Shown: positions 1 to 5,267 of the stretch, one piece after another
How the letters are laid out: each line of letters starts with the position of its first letter
Position numbering within the stretch: position 1 is the first letter of the stretch
Source: an uncultured Ilumatobacter sp.
GTDB lineage: Bacteria > Actinomycetota > Acidimicrobiia > Acidimicrobiales > Ilumatobacteraceae
DNA length: 5,267 nt
Assembly: GCA_937891565.1 (NCBI GenBank)
Contig: CALAHA010000380.1
Span: 1 to 5,267 of the forward strand
Direction of reading: 5' to 3'
The notes under the pieces: model-generated
The model's database searches: none
The model's input: only the letters and a program-made list of their open reading frames with translations
Told to the model about the DNA's origin: nothing
Program-made: the position numbers and the translations under genes

Positions 1-922
1 CGACGATGCCGGCATGCCGGTCATCGAGGTCACCCACGGCGACGGACTCGGTGGGTCCTCGTACAACTACGGCAAGTCGCTCGTCGACGAACGCATCTTG
101 ATGAAGGCGGCTGTCGAGGCTGCGACCAACGCAAAGATCGCGGCGCTCATGTTGCCGGGCCTGGGCACCAAGGACGACATCAAGGCCATTCACGACATCG
201 GCGTGTCGATCGTGCGGATCGCCACACACTGCACCGAAGCCGACATCTCCGAACAACACTTCACACTCGCCCGCGAGATCGGTTTGGAGACGGGTGGGTT
301 CTTGATGATGGCGCACACGATCTCGCCAGAGGCGCTCGCTGCTCAGGCGCGCATCATGGCCGACGCCGGCTGCCAGTGCGTCTACGTCGTCGACTCGGCT
401 GGCGCCATGATTTTGGACGATGCGAGCGAACGTGTCGCAGCCGTCGTTGCCGAACTCGGAGACGACGCGCAGGTCGGTTTCCACGGTCACGAGAACCTGT
501 CGCTCTCGCTTGCTAACACCATCGCCGCGATTCAAGCCGGCGCCGTGCAGGTCGACGGATCGACTCGACGCTTCGGCGCCGGTTCGGGTAACACGAGCTG
601 TGAAGCAATCGCAGCTGTCACCGAACGGATCGGCATCAACACCGGCCTCGACGTGCTCAAGATGATCGACGCGGCCGAAGACGTGGTCCGCCCCGTGATG
701 GACGAGGAGTGCGTGCTCGACCGCCTCTCGCTGATCATGGGCTACGCAGGCGTCTACTCCAGCTTCCTCAAGCACGCCTTCCGAGCCTCGGAACGCTACG
801 GAGTCAGTGGCGCCGACATCTTGATGGAGTGCGGCAATCGCAAGCTGGTCGGCGGCCAAGAGGACCAGATCATTCAGATTGCAGCACAGATGGCTGTCGA
901 GCAGCAGGGCAGCGTGGCCTGA
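1..922 (+). CDS. dmpG: 4-hydroxy-2-oxovalerate aldolase, 5'-truncated by the window edge
   Basis: This enzyme of the DmpG/BphI/HsaF family cleaves 4-hydroxy-2-oxo acids to pyruvate and an aldehyde in the lower meta-cleavage pathway. It normally works in complex with an acylating aldehyde dehydrogenase, which is not in this window. The frame is open from base 2 (Asp-Asp-Ala-Gly before the Met at 14), and Met-Pro-Val-Ile-Glu-Val matches the interior of the family, so the ATG at 14 is not the true start. About 306 residues are visible. From family knowledge some 30-45 N-terminal residues are missing, including the TLRDG segment with the catalytic Arg and a metal-binding Asp. Visible family marks are EVTHGDGLGGSSYNYG near 26-73, the metal-binding His-Gly-His at 482-490, RRFGAGSGN near 566-592, GYAGVYSSFLKHA near 740-778 and GGQED near 851-865. 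RRFGAG resembles actinobacterial steroid-pathway HsaF as I remember it. The C-terminal communication domain looks complete. The stop TGA overlaps the next start by one base, so translation is probably coupled. Confidence 0.93.
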   Translation, partial: DDAGMPVIEVTHGDGLGGSSYNYGKSLVDERILMKAAVEAATNAKIAALMLPGLGTKDDIKAIHDIGVSIVRIATHCTEADISEQHFTLAREIGLETGGFLMMAHTISPEALAAQARIMADAGCQCVYVVDSAGAMILDDASERVAAVVAELGDDAQVGFHGHENLSLSLANTIAAIQAGAVQVDGSTRRFGAGSGNTSCEAIAAVTERIGINTGLDVLKMIDAAEDVVRPVMDEECVLDRLSLIMGYAGVYSSFLKHAFRASERYGVSGADILMECGNRKLVGGQEDQIIQIAAQMAVEQQGSVA

Positions 923-1296
923 TGATCGCCAACTGGATCGATGGCAAGGCTTGCGAGTCCGACTCGGGCGAAACCTTCGAGACCATCGATCCGTGGGCGC
1001 AGGTGGCCCACGACACCGTTGCCCTGTCTGGCCGCACAGACGTCGAGCGAGCAGTCGACGCCGCCCGTCGAGCGTTCGACGACGGGCCGTGGCCGCGGAT
1101 GGGGTTCGCCGAGCGGGGTGCGATCCTTCATCGGCTCGCCGACCTGATCGAAGCGAACGCTGACGAACTCGCTGCAGCCGACTCCCACGACATGGGCAAA
1201 CCAATCAGCGCCATGCTGACCAAAGATGTCCCTCGCGCCGCTCAGAACTTCCGCTTCTTTGCCGACCACGCCCGCATGGCAGCGTCGGAGGTCTAA
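922..1296 (+). CDS. N-terminal fragment of the aldehyde dehydrogenase (124 residues, up to the TAA)
   Basis: Taken literally, translation from the ATG at 922 gives 124 residues, beginning MIANWIDGKACES and ending ARMAASEV. It covers the N-terminal strand and helices of the aldehyde dehydrogenase fold (INPATG-like DPWAQ, the ERGAILHRLADLIE helix, the D-x-GKP turn and the RAAQNFRFFADHA helix). It contains no catalytic residue and only the start of the NAD-binding domain, so on its own it should be inactive and probably unstable. It is listed as a separate piece because an automatic gene caller would report it so. I regard it as the first quarter of the interrupted gene. Confidence 0.6.
   Translation: MIANWIDGKACESDSGETFETIDPWAQVAHDTVALSGRTDVERAVDAARRAFDDGPWPRMGFAERGAILHRLADLIEANADELAAADSHDMGKPISAMLTKDVPRAAQNFRFFADHARMAASEV
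1294..1296 (+). other. Premature in-frame TAA codon in the aldehyde dehydrogenase gene
   Basis: The context reads GAG GTC TAA CCG ACC GAT ACC GGT. A position just before Pro in the linker leading to the AGVVAAIAPWNFP strand is often Tyr in this family; the E. coli HpaE sequence, as I recall it, has Tyr-Pro exactly here with equal spacing to the next block. TAC to TAA is a single third-position substitution, which would explain the stop. No other stop or frameshift is seen in the remaining 349 codons. Confidence 0.85.
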
Positions 1297-1347
1297 CCGA
1301 CCGATACCGGTCACCATGCCTACGCTCGTTTCGAGCCGGCAGGCGTC

Positions 1348-2346
1348 GTGGCGGCGATTGCGCCGTGGAACTTCCCGCTGATGCTCGAATCATGGAAGAT
1401 CGCCCCAGCACTCGCGTGGGGAAACACCGTCGTCCTCAAGCCTGCCGAAGACACCCCGTGTTCAGCGACGATCATGGCCCGACTGGCGACCGAGGCCGGC
1501 ATGCCAAACGGCGTCCTCAATGTGGTCCACGGGTTCGGACCTGGCAGCGCTGGCGAGTTCCTGACATCGTCGGATCGCATCGACCGGCTCACCTTCACCG
1601 GCGAGTCGACGACCGGGCGGATCATCGCTGCGGCTGGCGCCGACAAGCTTGTCCCGGTCAGCCTCGAACTCGGTGGCAAGGGCGCCAACATCGTGTTCGC
1701 CGACGCCGACCTCGACGAAGCCGTCAAATGGTCGAACACCGCGATTTTCACGAACGCTGGTCAGGTCTGCCTCGCAGGGAGCCGGCTCTATGTTCAACGA
1801 GAGATCTACGACGACTTCGTGGAACGATTTGTCGCCTCAGCCGAAGCGCTGACCGTCGGGGCGCCATCCGACGCCACGACGAACATCGGGCCCCTGGCGA
1901 GCAAGACACATTTCACCAAGGTCGCCGGATTCTTCAAGGACCTTCCGGACGAAGCAACCGTGCACTGCGGTGGGGTGTCAGACGACGGATCATGGGTCGT
2001 GAAGCCGACCGTCATCACCGGGGCTCCGCCGGACGCACGGATCTGTCGCGAGGAAGTGTTCGGACCGGTCGTGACCATCCAGCCGTTCGACACCGAGGAA
2101 GAAGCGATCGCTCTCGCGAACGGCTCGAAGTATGGGCTCAACGCGATGCTTTTCACTGAGAACGGTCGCCGAGCCCATCGAGTTGCGGGTCTGTTGCGCG
2201 CCGGGACCGTCTGGGTCAACTGCTTCTTCGTTCGCGATCTTCGAGCCCCGTTCGGCGGCGTCGGCTGGTCGGGCGTGGGTCGTGAGGGCGGCAACTTCAG
2301 CCGCGAGTTCTTCACCGAACCCAAAGCTGTCGTCATGCACCCCTGA
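1348..2346 (+). CDS. C-terminal fragment of the aldehyde dehydrogenase (possible GTG restart)
   Basis: Downstream of the TAA the frame stays open for the rest of the enzyme. The first in-frame start-type codon is GTG at 1348, which falls inside the conserved AGVVAAIAPWNFP strand of the NAD-binding domain. No purine-rich ribosome binding site stands before it, so I do not believe this is a natural start. The fragment keeps all visible catalytic and cofactor residues: the PWNF Asn, the VLKPAE Lys, the general-base Glu, the nucleophile Cys and the RDLR substrate-binding segment. It lacks the N-terminal helices needed to complete the fold. The final TGA at 2344-2346 lies inside the end of the opposing HAD gene. 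It is best read as the remainder of the same gene. Confidence 0.5.
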   Translation: MAAIAPWNFPLMLESWKIAPALAWGNTVVLKPAEDTPCSATIMARLATEAGMPNGVLNVVHGFGPGSAGEFLTSSDRIDRLTFTGESTTGRIIAAAGADKLVPVSLELGGKGANIVFADADLDEAVKWSNTAIFTNAGQVCLAGSRLYVQREIYDDFVERFVASAEALTVGAPSDATTNIGPLASKTHFTKVAGFFKDLPDEATVHCGGVSDDGSWVVKPTVITGAPPDARICREEVFGPVVTIQPFDTEEEAIALANGSKYGLNAMLFTENGRRAHRVAGLLRAGTVWVNCFFVRDLRAPFGGVGWSGVGREGGNFSREFFTEPKAVVMHP

Positions 2347-2959
2347 GGGCGACGTCGACGGATTCCCACGAGTCCTCGGGGTTGGCTGTGTCGAACAGCA
2401 GCGCAGTCATCCCGGCTGCCTGTGCGCCGCGGACGTTGTCGATCTCGTCATCGACCACGAGCGTGCGATCAGCGGCACATCCGGTGACCAGTGCCGCTCG
2501 TTGAAACGCCCGACGGTCCGGCTTGAAAATGCCGTTGTCGGCGCAGGCCAATACGTGGTCGACCTGAGACAGCACCGCCGAGTTCGTGATCCACGACTGA
2601 TCGATCTCGTTGCTCAGCACGACCACCGTGATACCGGCAGCATGTGCGCGAGCGATCGCCGCGAGGCTCCCTGGACGGTCACCCGAGGTGTCGGAGCCGA
2701 TGTGATCCAAGAACTCGGCATGGCTCAGCGTGCAGACGCCTCCATAGTCGAGGATCAGGAGATCGAAGGTGCGAACTGGCGAATTCTCCGTGCCCGTGAG
2801 GTGTCGCAGCGAGCGCTCGATCGAGTCGACGTCGTCGTTCGGCCCGCGCCCACGCATCTCGTCGGGATCTGCGTTGCTTCCCGATTTGTTCACCATGCGG
2901 ATCGCGACGTCGACGAGGTGGCGCTCTCGGTCCGACCAGACATGGAACGATCTTGCCAT
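2333..2959 (-). CDS. HAD-family hydrolase (subfamily IA-like) with an N-terminal extension
   Basis: This 208-residue cytosolic protein has the haloacid dehalogenase core. Motif I is LLILDYGGV with the nucleophile Asp71, motif II is VVLSN with Ser116, motif III is FKPD with Lys146, and motif IV is VVDDEIDNVRGA with Asp170 and Asp171. From family knowledge such proteins are mostly phosphatases acting on small phosphorylated metabolites; the substrate is unknown. The residue two after the nucleophile, usually Asp, is Gly73, as in the DFGGV-type branch. About 62 residues precede the core, rich in charged residues and probably two helices; I do not recognise them. ATG at 2959 is the first ATG or GTG after the in-frame TGA at 2992-2990, no clear Shine-Dalgarno is seen, and G/C-rich third positions support coding from there. 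The gene is convergent with the dehydrogenase, overlapping it by 14 bases, and divergent from the P450. No role in the neighbouring pathway is evident. Confidence 0.85.
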   Translation of the reverse strand: MARSFHVWSDRERHLVDVAIRMVNKSGSNADPDEMRGRGPNDDVDSIERSLRHLTGTENSPVRTFDLLILDYGGVCTLSHAEFLDHIGSDTSGDRPGSLAAIARAHAAGITVVVLSNEIDQSWITNSAVLSQVDHVLACADNGIFKPDRRAFQRAALVTGCAADRTLVVDDEIDNVRGAQAAGMTALLFDTANPEDSWESVDVALRGA

Positions 2960-3090
2960 CAGAGCGACGCGCTGGTCTGGCTGGAGCGGTCACTCGTGTC
3001 TGCTTCGGTGCGGTCGAGCGTGCCGCGGTCGGTCGGTGCGACGTTGCCGTTGCAGAGGTGGTCGAACGCAGGACATCGAATTGCGTCGGG

Positions 3091-3117
3091 CGTCCGGTCC
3101 GCTCACCGAACCGGACG
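3091..3117. promoter_or_regulatory. Inverted repeat, candidate operator
   Basis: The arms CGTCCGGT (3091-3098) and ACCGGACG (3110-3117) are perfectly complementary and separated by 11 bases. The centre lies about 90 bases upstream of the P450 start and about 145 from the HAD start. A dyad of this size in a divergent promoter region suits a dimeric regulator of the TetR, GntR or MarR kind, but no regulator gene is in the window. In GC-rich DNA an 8-bp repeat can arise by chance. A hairpin is an alternative, though no T-run follows. Confidence 0.35.
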
Positions 3118-3129
3118 ACGGATCGGCTC

Positions 3130-3158
3130 TTGCCGGATGTGGCTGCGAGCGAAATGAT
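3130..3158 (+). promoter_or_regulatory. Weak sigma-70-like promoter candidate for the P450 gene
   Basis: TTGCCG (3130-3135) and AATGAT (3153-3158) each match four of six consensus bases and are separated by 17 bases. They sit in the most AT-rich part of the intergenic region. Initiation would fall near 3165, giving a leader of about 29 bases before the GTG. Matches of this quality are common by chance, so this is only a candidate. Confidence 0.25.
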
Positions 3159-3193
3159 GAGTCGGCACCAGCCTGACCCGAAACGAGCCGACC

Positions 3194-4423
3194 GTGACCG
3201 ATATTCCGACTGTTCGCAGTCTCTCGACGCCGGAGGGTCTGGCCGATCCCTATGCCATCCACGAGCGGTTCCGGCAGGCTGAACGCGCTGGGCTCGACAT
3301 CGGTCCGGTCGTCGTGTCGTACGACCAGGTCACGGCCGCCCTCGGCGACAGATCGTTGAGTTCGGAGCGAGTCGACGGCATCCTCGGCAGGCTGGACGAC
3401 GACCAGCGCACGGCATGCCCCTTCGTTGAGCGCACACTGACAGACATCATCGCCTTTCGAGACCCACCCGACCACACCCGGCTGCGCCGACTGCTCGCTG
3501 CGACCTTCACGCCGAAGATGGTGGCCCACCAGCGCACGACGATCGAACGCTTGGCGGCCAGCATGGTGGAGTCGATCGCGGATGACGGCGAGGCAGACCT
3601 GTTCGACCGCGTCACGTTCCCCCTGCCGGCGATGATGGTCGGCGCCATGCTCGGTGTCCCAGAAGCGGACCTCGAGCGGTTTCAGGCGTGGGCGCTCGAC
3701 ATCGTGTTCATCGTCGGGAGCGGCAACCCGACCCCGGAACTCGCGCAGCGTGCCAACGACCACTTCCAGGAAATGCGGGAGTACTTCGGCCACCTGCTCG
3801 CCGTACGTCGTGAGCATCCGACCGACGATCTGCTGTCCGCGATGATTGCCGCGTCCGATGACGACGACCGGTTGAGCGAAGACGAGATCTACGCCAATGC
3901 AACATTCCTGATGACCGCCGGGCATGAGACGGCAACCAACATGCTCACCAACGGCATCCTGGCGCTACTCGACCACCCCGATCAGCTCGCGCTGCTCGGC
4001 GAACGCCCCGACCTCCTTCCTGCGGCATGCGACGAGATCCTCCGGTACGAGTCGCCCGTGCAGATGACGCCGCGTTATGCCCTGAGCGATGGTGAGGTGC
4101 TCGGTCGACAACTCCACGCTGGCGACGCAGTGATGCTGTTCCTCGGTGCCGCAAACCGCGACCCTGCCAGATTCGAACGACCCAACGACTTCGACATCGC
4201 CCGGCCGAACTTCAAACACGTTGCGTTCGGCCACGGCGCGCACTATTGCCTCGGAGCGTCCCTCGCGCGCCACGAACTCGCAGCGGTGCTGTCGGCCGTG
4301 TTCGGTCGTCTTCCGGGTCTCGAATTGGCCATCGAGCGGAGCGAGATCGATTGGCAGCCGACCCGAGACTTCCGAGGCCCGCGTGCACTTCCGGTCCGGT
4401 GGACTCCGGCGGGTCGCTCGTGA
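3194..4423 (+). CDS. Cytochrome P450 monooxygenase
   Basis: This is a complete, soluble, bacterial class I-type P450 of 409 residues, the usual length. It binds heme and uses O2 with electrons from a ferredoxin and reductase (not seen here) to hydroxylate a hydrophobic substrate. Visible marks in order are FRDPPDHTRLRRL (C-helix region, heme-propionate Arg), the I-helix AGHET at 242-246 with the oxygen-activating Thr246, the K-helix E281-x-x-R284, the DPARFERPNDFD meander, and the heme loop FGHGAHYCLG with the cysteine ligand Cys352. There is no signal or membrane anchor. The start is GTG at 3194: an in-frame TGA at 3158-3160 rules out anything longer, and no other start codon lies between. 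The ribosome binding site is weak. The CoA ligase gene follows after 100 bases on the same strand, suggesting co-transcription. The motifs fit the broad actinobacterial CYP107-like group, but family and substrate cannot be assigned by eye. Confidence 0.95.
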   Translation: MTDIPTVRSLSTPEGLADPYAIHERFRQAERAGLDIGPVVVSYDQVTAALGDRSLSSERVDGILGRLDDDQRTACPFVERTLTDIIAFRDPPDHTRLRRLLAATFTPKMVAHQRTTIERLAASMVESIADDGEADLFDRVTFPLPAMMVGAMLGVPEADLERFQAWALDIVFIVGSGNPTPELAQRANDHFQEMREYFGHLLAVRREHPTDDLLSAMIAASDDDDRLSEDEIYANATFLMTAGHETATNMLTNGILALLDHPDQLALLGERPDLLPAACDEILRYESPVQMTPRYALSDGEVLGRQLHAGDAVMLFLGAANRDPARFERPNDFDIARPNFKHVAFGHGAHYCLGASLARHELAAVLSAVFGRLPGLELAIERSEIDWQPTRDFRGPRALPVRWTPAGRS

Positions 4424-4523
4424 CCGATCTGCGGCGCCAGCCCCGCCAGTCCCGCCGGCGCGTTAATGTCCGCGCACGCATCCGCTGACGAACGCCGGAC
4501 AGCGGAGCAAAGGGGTCGACAAC
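4424..4523 (+). other. Short intergenic gap between the P450 and CoA ligase genes
   Basis: The 100 bases contain two small GC-only dyads: GCGCC/GGCGC (4434-4438 with 4457-4461) and GCGCG/CGCGC (4458-4462 with 4471-4475, 8-base loop). These share bases, so only one can form at a time. Neither is followed by a T-run, so I do not call a terminator. The gap is compatible with one transcript carrying both genes. Confidence 0.4.
4509..4515 (+). promoter_or_regulatory. Ribosome binding site of the CoA ligase gene
   Basis: AAAGGGG ends 8 bases before the GTG at 4524, a normal spacing for a Shine-Dalgarno element. It supports the GTG as the start, because the frame closes upstream at TAA (4464-4466) and no other ATG or GTG lies in that frame between them. 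Confidence 0.6.
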
Positions 4524-5267
4524 GTGCCATCGATTGATCAATGGATTCACCACTGGAGTGAACATCGCGGCGATCACCTCGCAGTGCAGGTCGCAGACAA
4601 CCAGGTGACCTACCGGCAGCTGTCCGATGCGATCCACGCAACGGCGGGTTGGATGCTCGACCGGGGCGTCGAACACGGCGACCGCGTCGCGTTCATCGGG
4701 GCCAACCGGGTCGAGCAGATCACCGCCCTCTTCGCCTGCGCCCGTGTCGGTGCGATGTTGCTCCCGCTCAACAACCGGCTGACCGCCGCCGAACATGTGT
4801 ATCAACTCAGCGACGCAGATCCGGCGGTCGTGCTCGCCACCGATGGCTTCGCCGCGCACATCGCCGACGCCGACCCGAACCGGCAGATCGTGGACCTCGA
4901 CGTCGACCCCTTCCCGACGGCCGGAGCGGTCGTGGAGGCGACCGGACGCGACAGCGATGGGGTACTGATGGTCTACACCTCGGGCACGACAGGCCATCCG
5001 AAAGGTGCAGTACACACCCAGTCGTCGCTGCTCTTCGCCATTCTCAACGCCGTTACCCACCAAGATCTGGGAACCGACGACATCATCTTGACGTCGCTGC
5101 CGCTGTTCCACGTCGGCGGGTTGAACATCCAGACGTTGCCGGCGCTCTACGCGGGCGCAACCGTGCACCTGCAATCGGCGTTCGACCCGGCCGAGGCGCT
5201 CGCAATCATTCGAACTCACCGCCCGACACAGACGCTCCAGGTCCCTGCGACGATGGCAGCCCTCCTC
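4524..5267 (+). CDS. AMP-dependent acyl-CoA synthetase (ANL superfamily), 3' end outside the window
   Basis: The first 248 codons of an adenylate-forming CoA ligase are present; the family usually has about 500 or more, so roughly half is missing. It would activate a carboxylic acid with ATP to an acyl-adenylate and pass it to CoA. The visible part runs from MPSIDQWIHHWSEH through the N-terminal block VTYRQLSD and GDRVAFIGANR to the P-loop-like A3 signature YTSGTTGHPKG at 151-161, then the SLPLFHVGG segment, which from family knowledge contributes to the acyl pocket. The catalytic Glu after TSGE, the hinge and the C-terminal Lys are not in the window. Pairing with the P450 and the nearby ring-cleavage genes suggests a catabolic substrate such as a fatty, terpenoid, steroid side-chain or aromatic acid, but none can be chosen from this fragment. 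Confidence 0.92.
   Translation, partial: MPSIDQWIHHWSEHRGDHLAVQVADNQVTYRQLSDAIHATAGWMLDRGVEHGDRVAFIGANRVEQITALFACARVGAMLLPLNNRLTAAEHVYQLSDADPAVVLATDGFAAHIADADPNRQIVDLDVDPFPTAGAVVEATGRDSDGVLMVYTSGTTGHPKGAVHTQSSLLFAILNAVTHQDLGTDDIILTSLPLFHVGGLNIQTLPALYAGATVHLQSAFDPAEALAIIRTHRPTQTLQVPATMAALL

Larger units (their letters stand above)
922..2346 (+). pseudogene. Muconic-semialdehyde-type aldehyde dehydrogenase with an in-frame premature TAA
   Basis: One reading frame of 475 codons, including its final TGA, encodes a full-length NAD-dependent aldehyde dehydrogenase except for a TAA at codon 125 (1294-1296). The frame is the same before and after the stop, and the sequence on both sides aligns naturally to the family, so this is a nonsense change and not a frameshift. 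Counting the stop as residue 125, the key residues are Asn150 (PWNF), Lys173 (VLKPAE), Glu249 (LELGGK), Cys283 (GQVC), Glu378 (EEVFGP) and Arg438-Asp-Leu-Arg441. From family knowledge, the RDLR-x-PFGG segment and the GREGG that follows are typical of 2-hydroxymuconic, 2-aminomuconic and 5-carboxymethyl-2-hydroxymuconic semialdehyde dehydrogenases. This fits its place directly after the aldolase. The ATG at 922-924 shares one base with the aldolase TGA. Either this is a recent pseudogene or the base is a sequencing error. The exact substrate is uncertain. Confidence 0.82.
2960..3193. promoter_or_regulatory. Divergent intergenic region between the HAD and P450 genes
   Basis: These 234 bases separate two outward-reading genes, so both promoters should lie here. 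I see no convincing protein: the frames across it lack recognisable motifs and are shadows of neighbouring genes or chance openings. It contains an inverted repeat (3091-3117), a weak promoter-like pair facing the P450 (3130-3158), and short GGTCGG-type direct repeats near 3010-3040 that may be simple compositional bias. No clear promoter was found for the HAD gene. Confidence 0.55.

Noticed and set aside
709..921. Extension of the dehydrogenase frame upstream of 922
   Set aside because: This part overlaps the aldolase in another frame and translates to an Arg-rich sequence unlike any dehydrogenase N-terminus. The family match begins at the ATG at 922.
2340..2381. Possible intrinsic terminator after the dehydrogenase
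   Set aside because: The stem is bulged, its loop is 25 or more bases, and no T-run follows, so it does not meet the criteria for an intrinsic terminator.
2132..3157. Long open frame on the + strand (about 341 codons) across the HAD gene
   Set aside because: It begins inside the dehydrogenase and runs antisense to the HAD gene, which carries all four HAD motifs on the other strand. The + translation has no recognisable motif; it is a shadow of GC-rich coding DNA.
2990..3925. Long open frame on the - strand (about 311 codons) antisense to the P450 gene
   Set aside because: The P450 has every family motif on the + strand. The antisense translation is low-complexity Arg/His/Val-rich and shows no family.
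4466..4537. Small open frame of 23 codons before the CoA ligase
   Set aside because: It starts at an ATG with no ribosome binding site, ends inside the ligase gene in another frame, and has no recognisable content.
4212..5219. Long open frame on the - strand (about 335 codons) antisense to the P450 end and the CoA ligase
   Set aside because: It crosses two real + strand genes and an intergenic gap, and its translation shows no motif. The + frame of the CoA ligase is clear and runs off the window.
1..5267. tRNA, rRNA, CRISPR arrays, insertion sequences or attachment sites
   Set aside because: No tRNA-like cloverleaf segments, regularly spaced repeats, transposase motifs or terminal inverted repeats were noticed when reading the window.

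Overview
The window looks like a piece of a high-GC actinobacterial chromosome. It is GC-rich with strongly G/C-biased third codon positions. The genes are tightly packed, two of them start with GTG, and all four intact gene ends visible here use TGA. The aldolase carries an Arg-Arg-Phe-Gly-Ala-Gly loop that I associate with actinobacterial HsaF-type enzymes. An environmental actinobacterium, perhaps of the Acidimicrobiia, would fit, but that assignment is an impression and not a demonstrated result.

Layout. Bases 1-922 (+) are the 3' part of a 4-hydroxy-2-oxovalerate aldolase gene, whose start lies upstream of the window. Its stop overlaps by one base (TGATG) the start of an aldehyde dehydrogenase reading frame at 922-2346 (+). 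That frame belongs to the 2-hydroxymuconic / 2-aminomuconic / 5-carboxymethyl-2-hydroxymuconic semialdehyde dehydrogenase group, but an in-frame TAA at 1294-1296 interrupts it at codon 125. A convergent HAD-family hydrolase gene (2959-2333, -) overlaps the dehydrogenase end by 14 bases. A divergent intergenic region (2960-3193) follows, with an 8-bp inverted repeat and a weak promoter-like element. After it come a complete cytochrome P450 gene (3194-4423, +) and, 100 bases further on, the 5' half of an AMP-dependent acyl-CoA synthetase gene (4524 to the window end, +).

How the genes fit together. The aldolase and the dehydrogenase type both belong to meta-cleavage catabolism of aromatic rings. 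The dehydrogenase oxidises the ring-opened semialdehyde. The aldolase splits 4-hydroxy-2-oxo acids to pyruvate plus an aldehyde. The P450 and the CoA ligase downstream are the kind of pair that hydroxylates and then CoA-activates a hydrophobic substrate or side chain. The whole reads as part of a catabolic cluster for an aromatic, terpenoid or steroid-like compound; the substrate cannot be told from this window. The HAD protein has no obvious role in such a pathway.

The strongest anomaly is the single premature stop in an otherwise intact dehydrogenase. I see no clear sign of a wholly new system, mobile element, CRISPR array or RNA gene.
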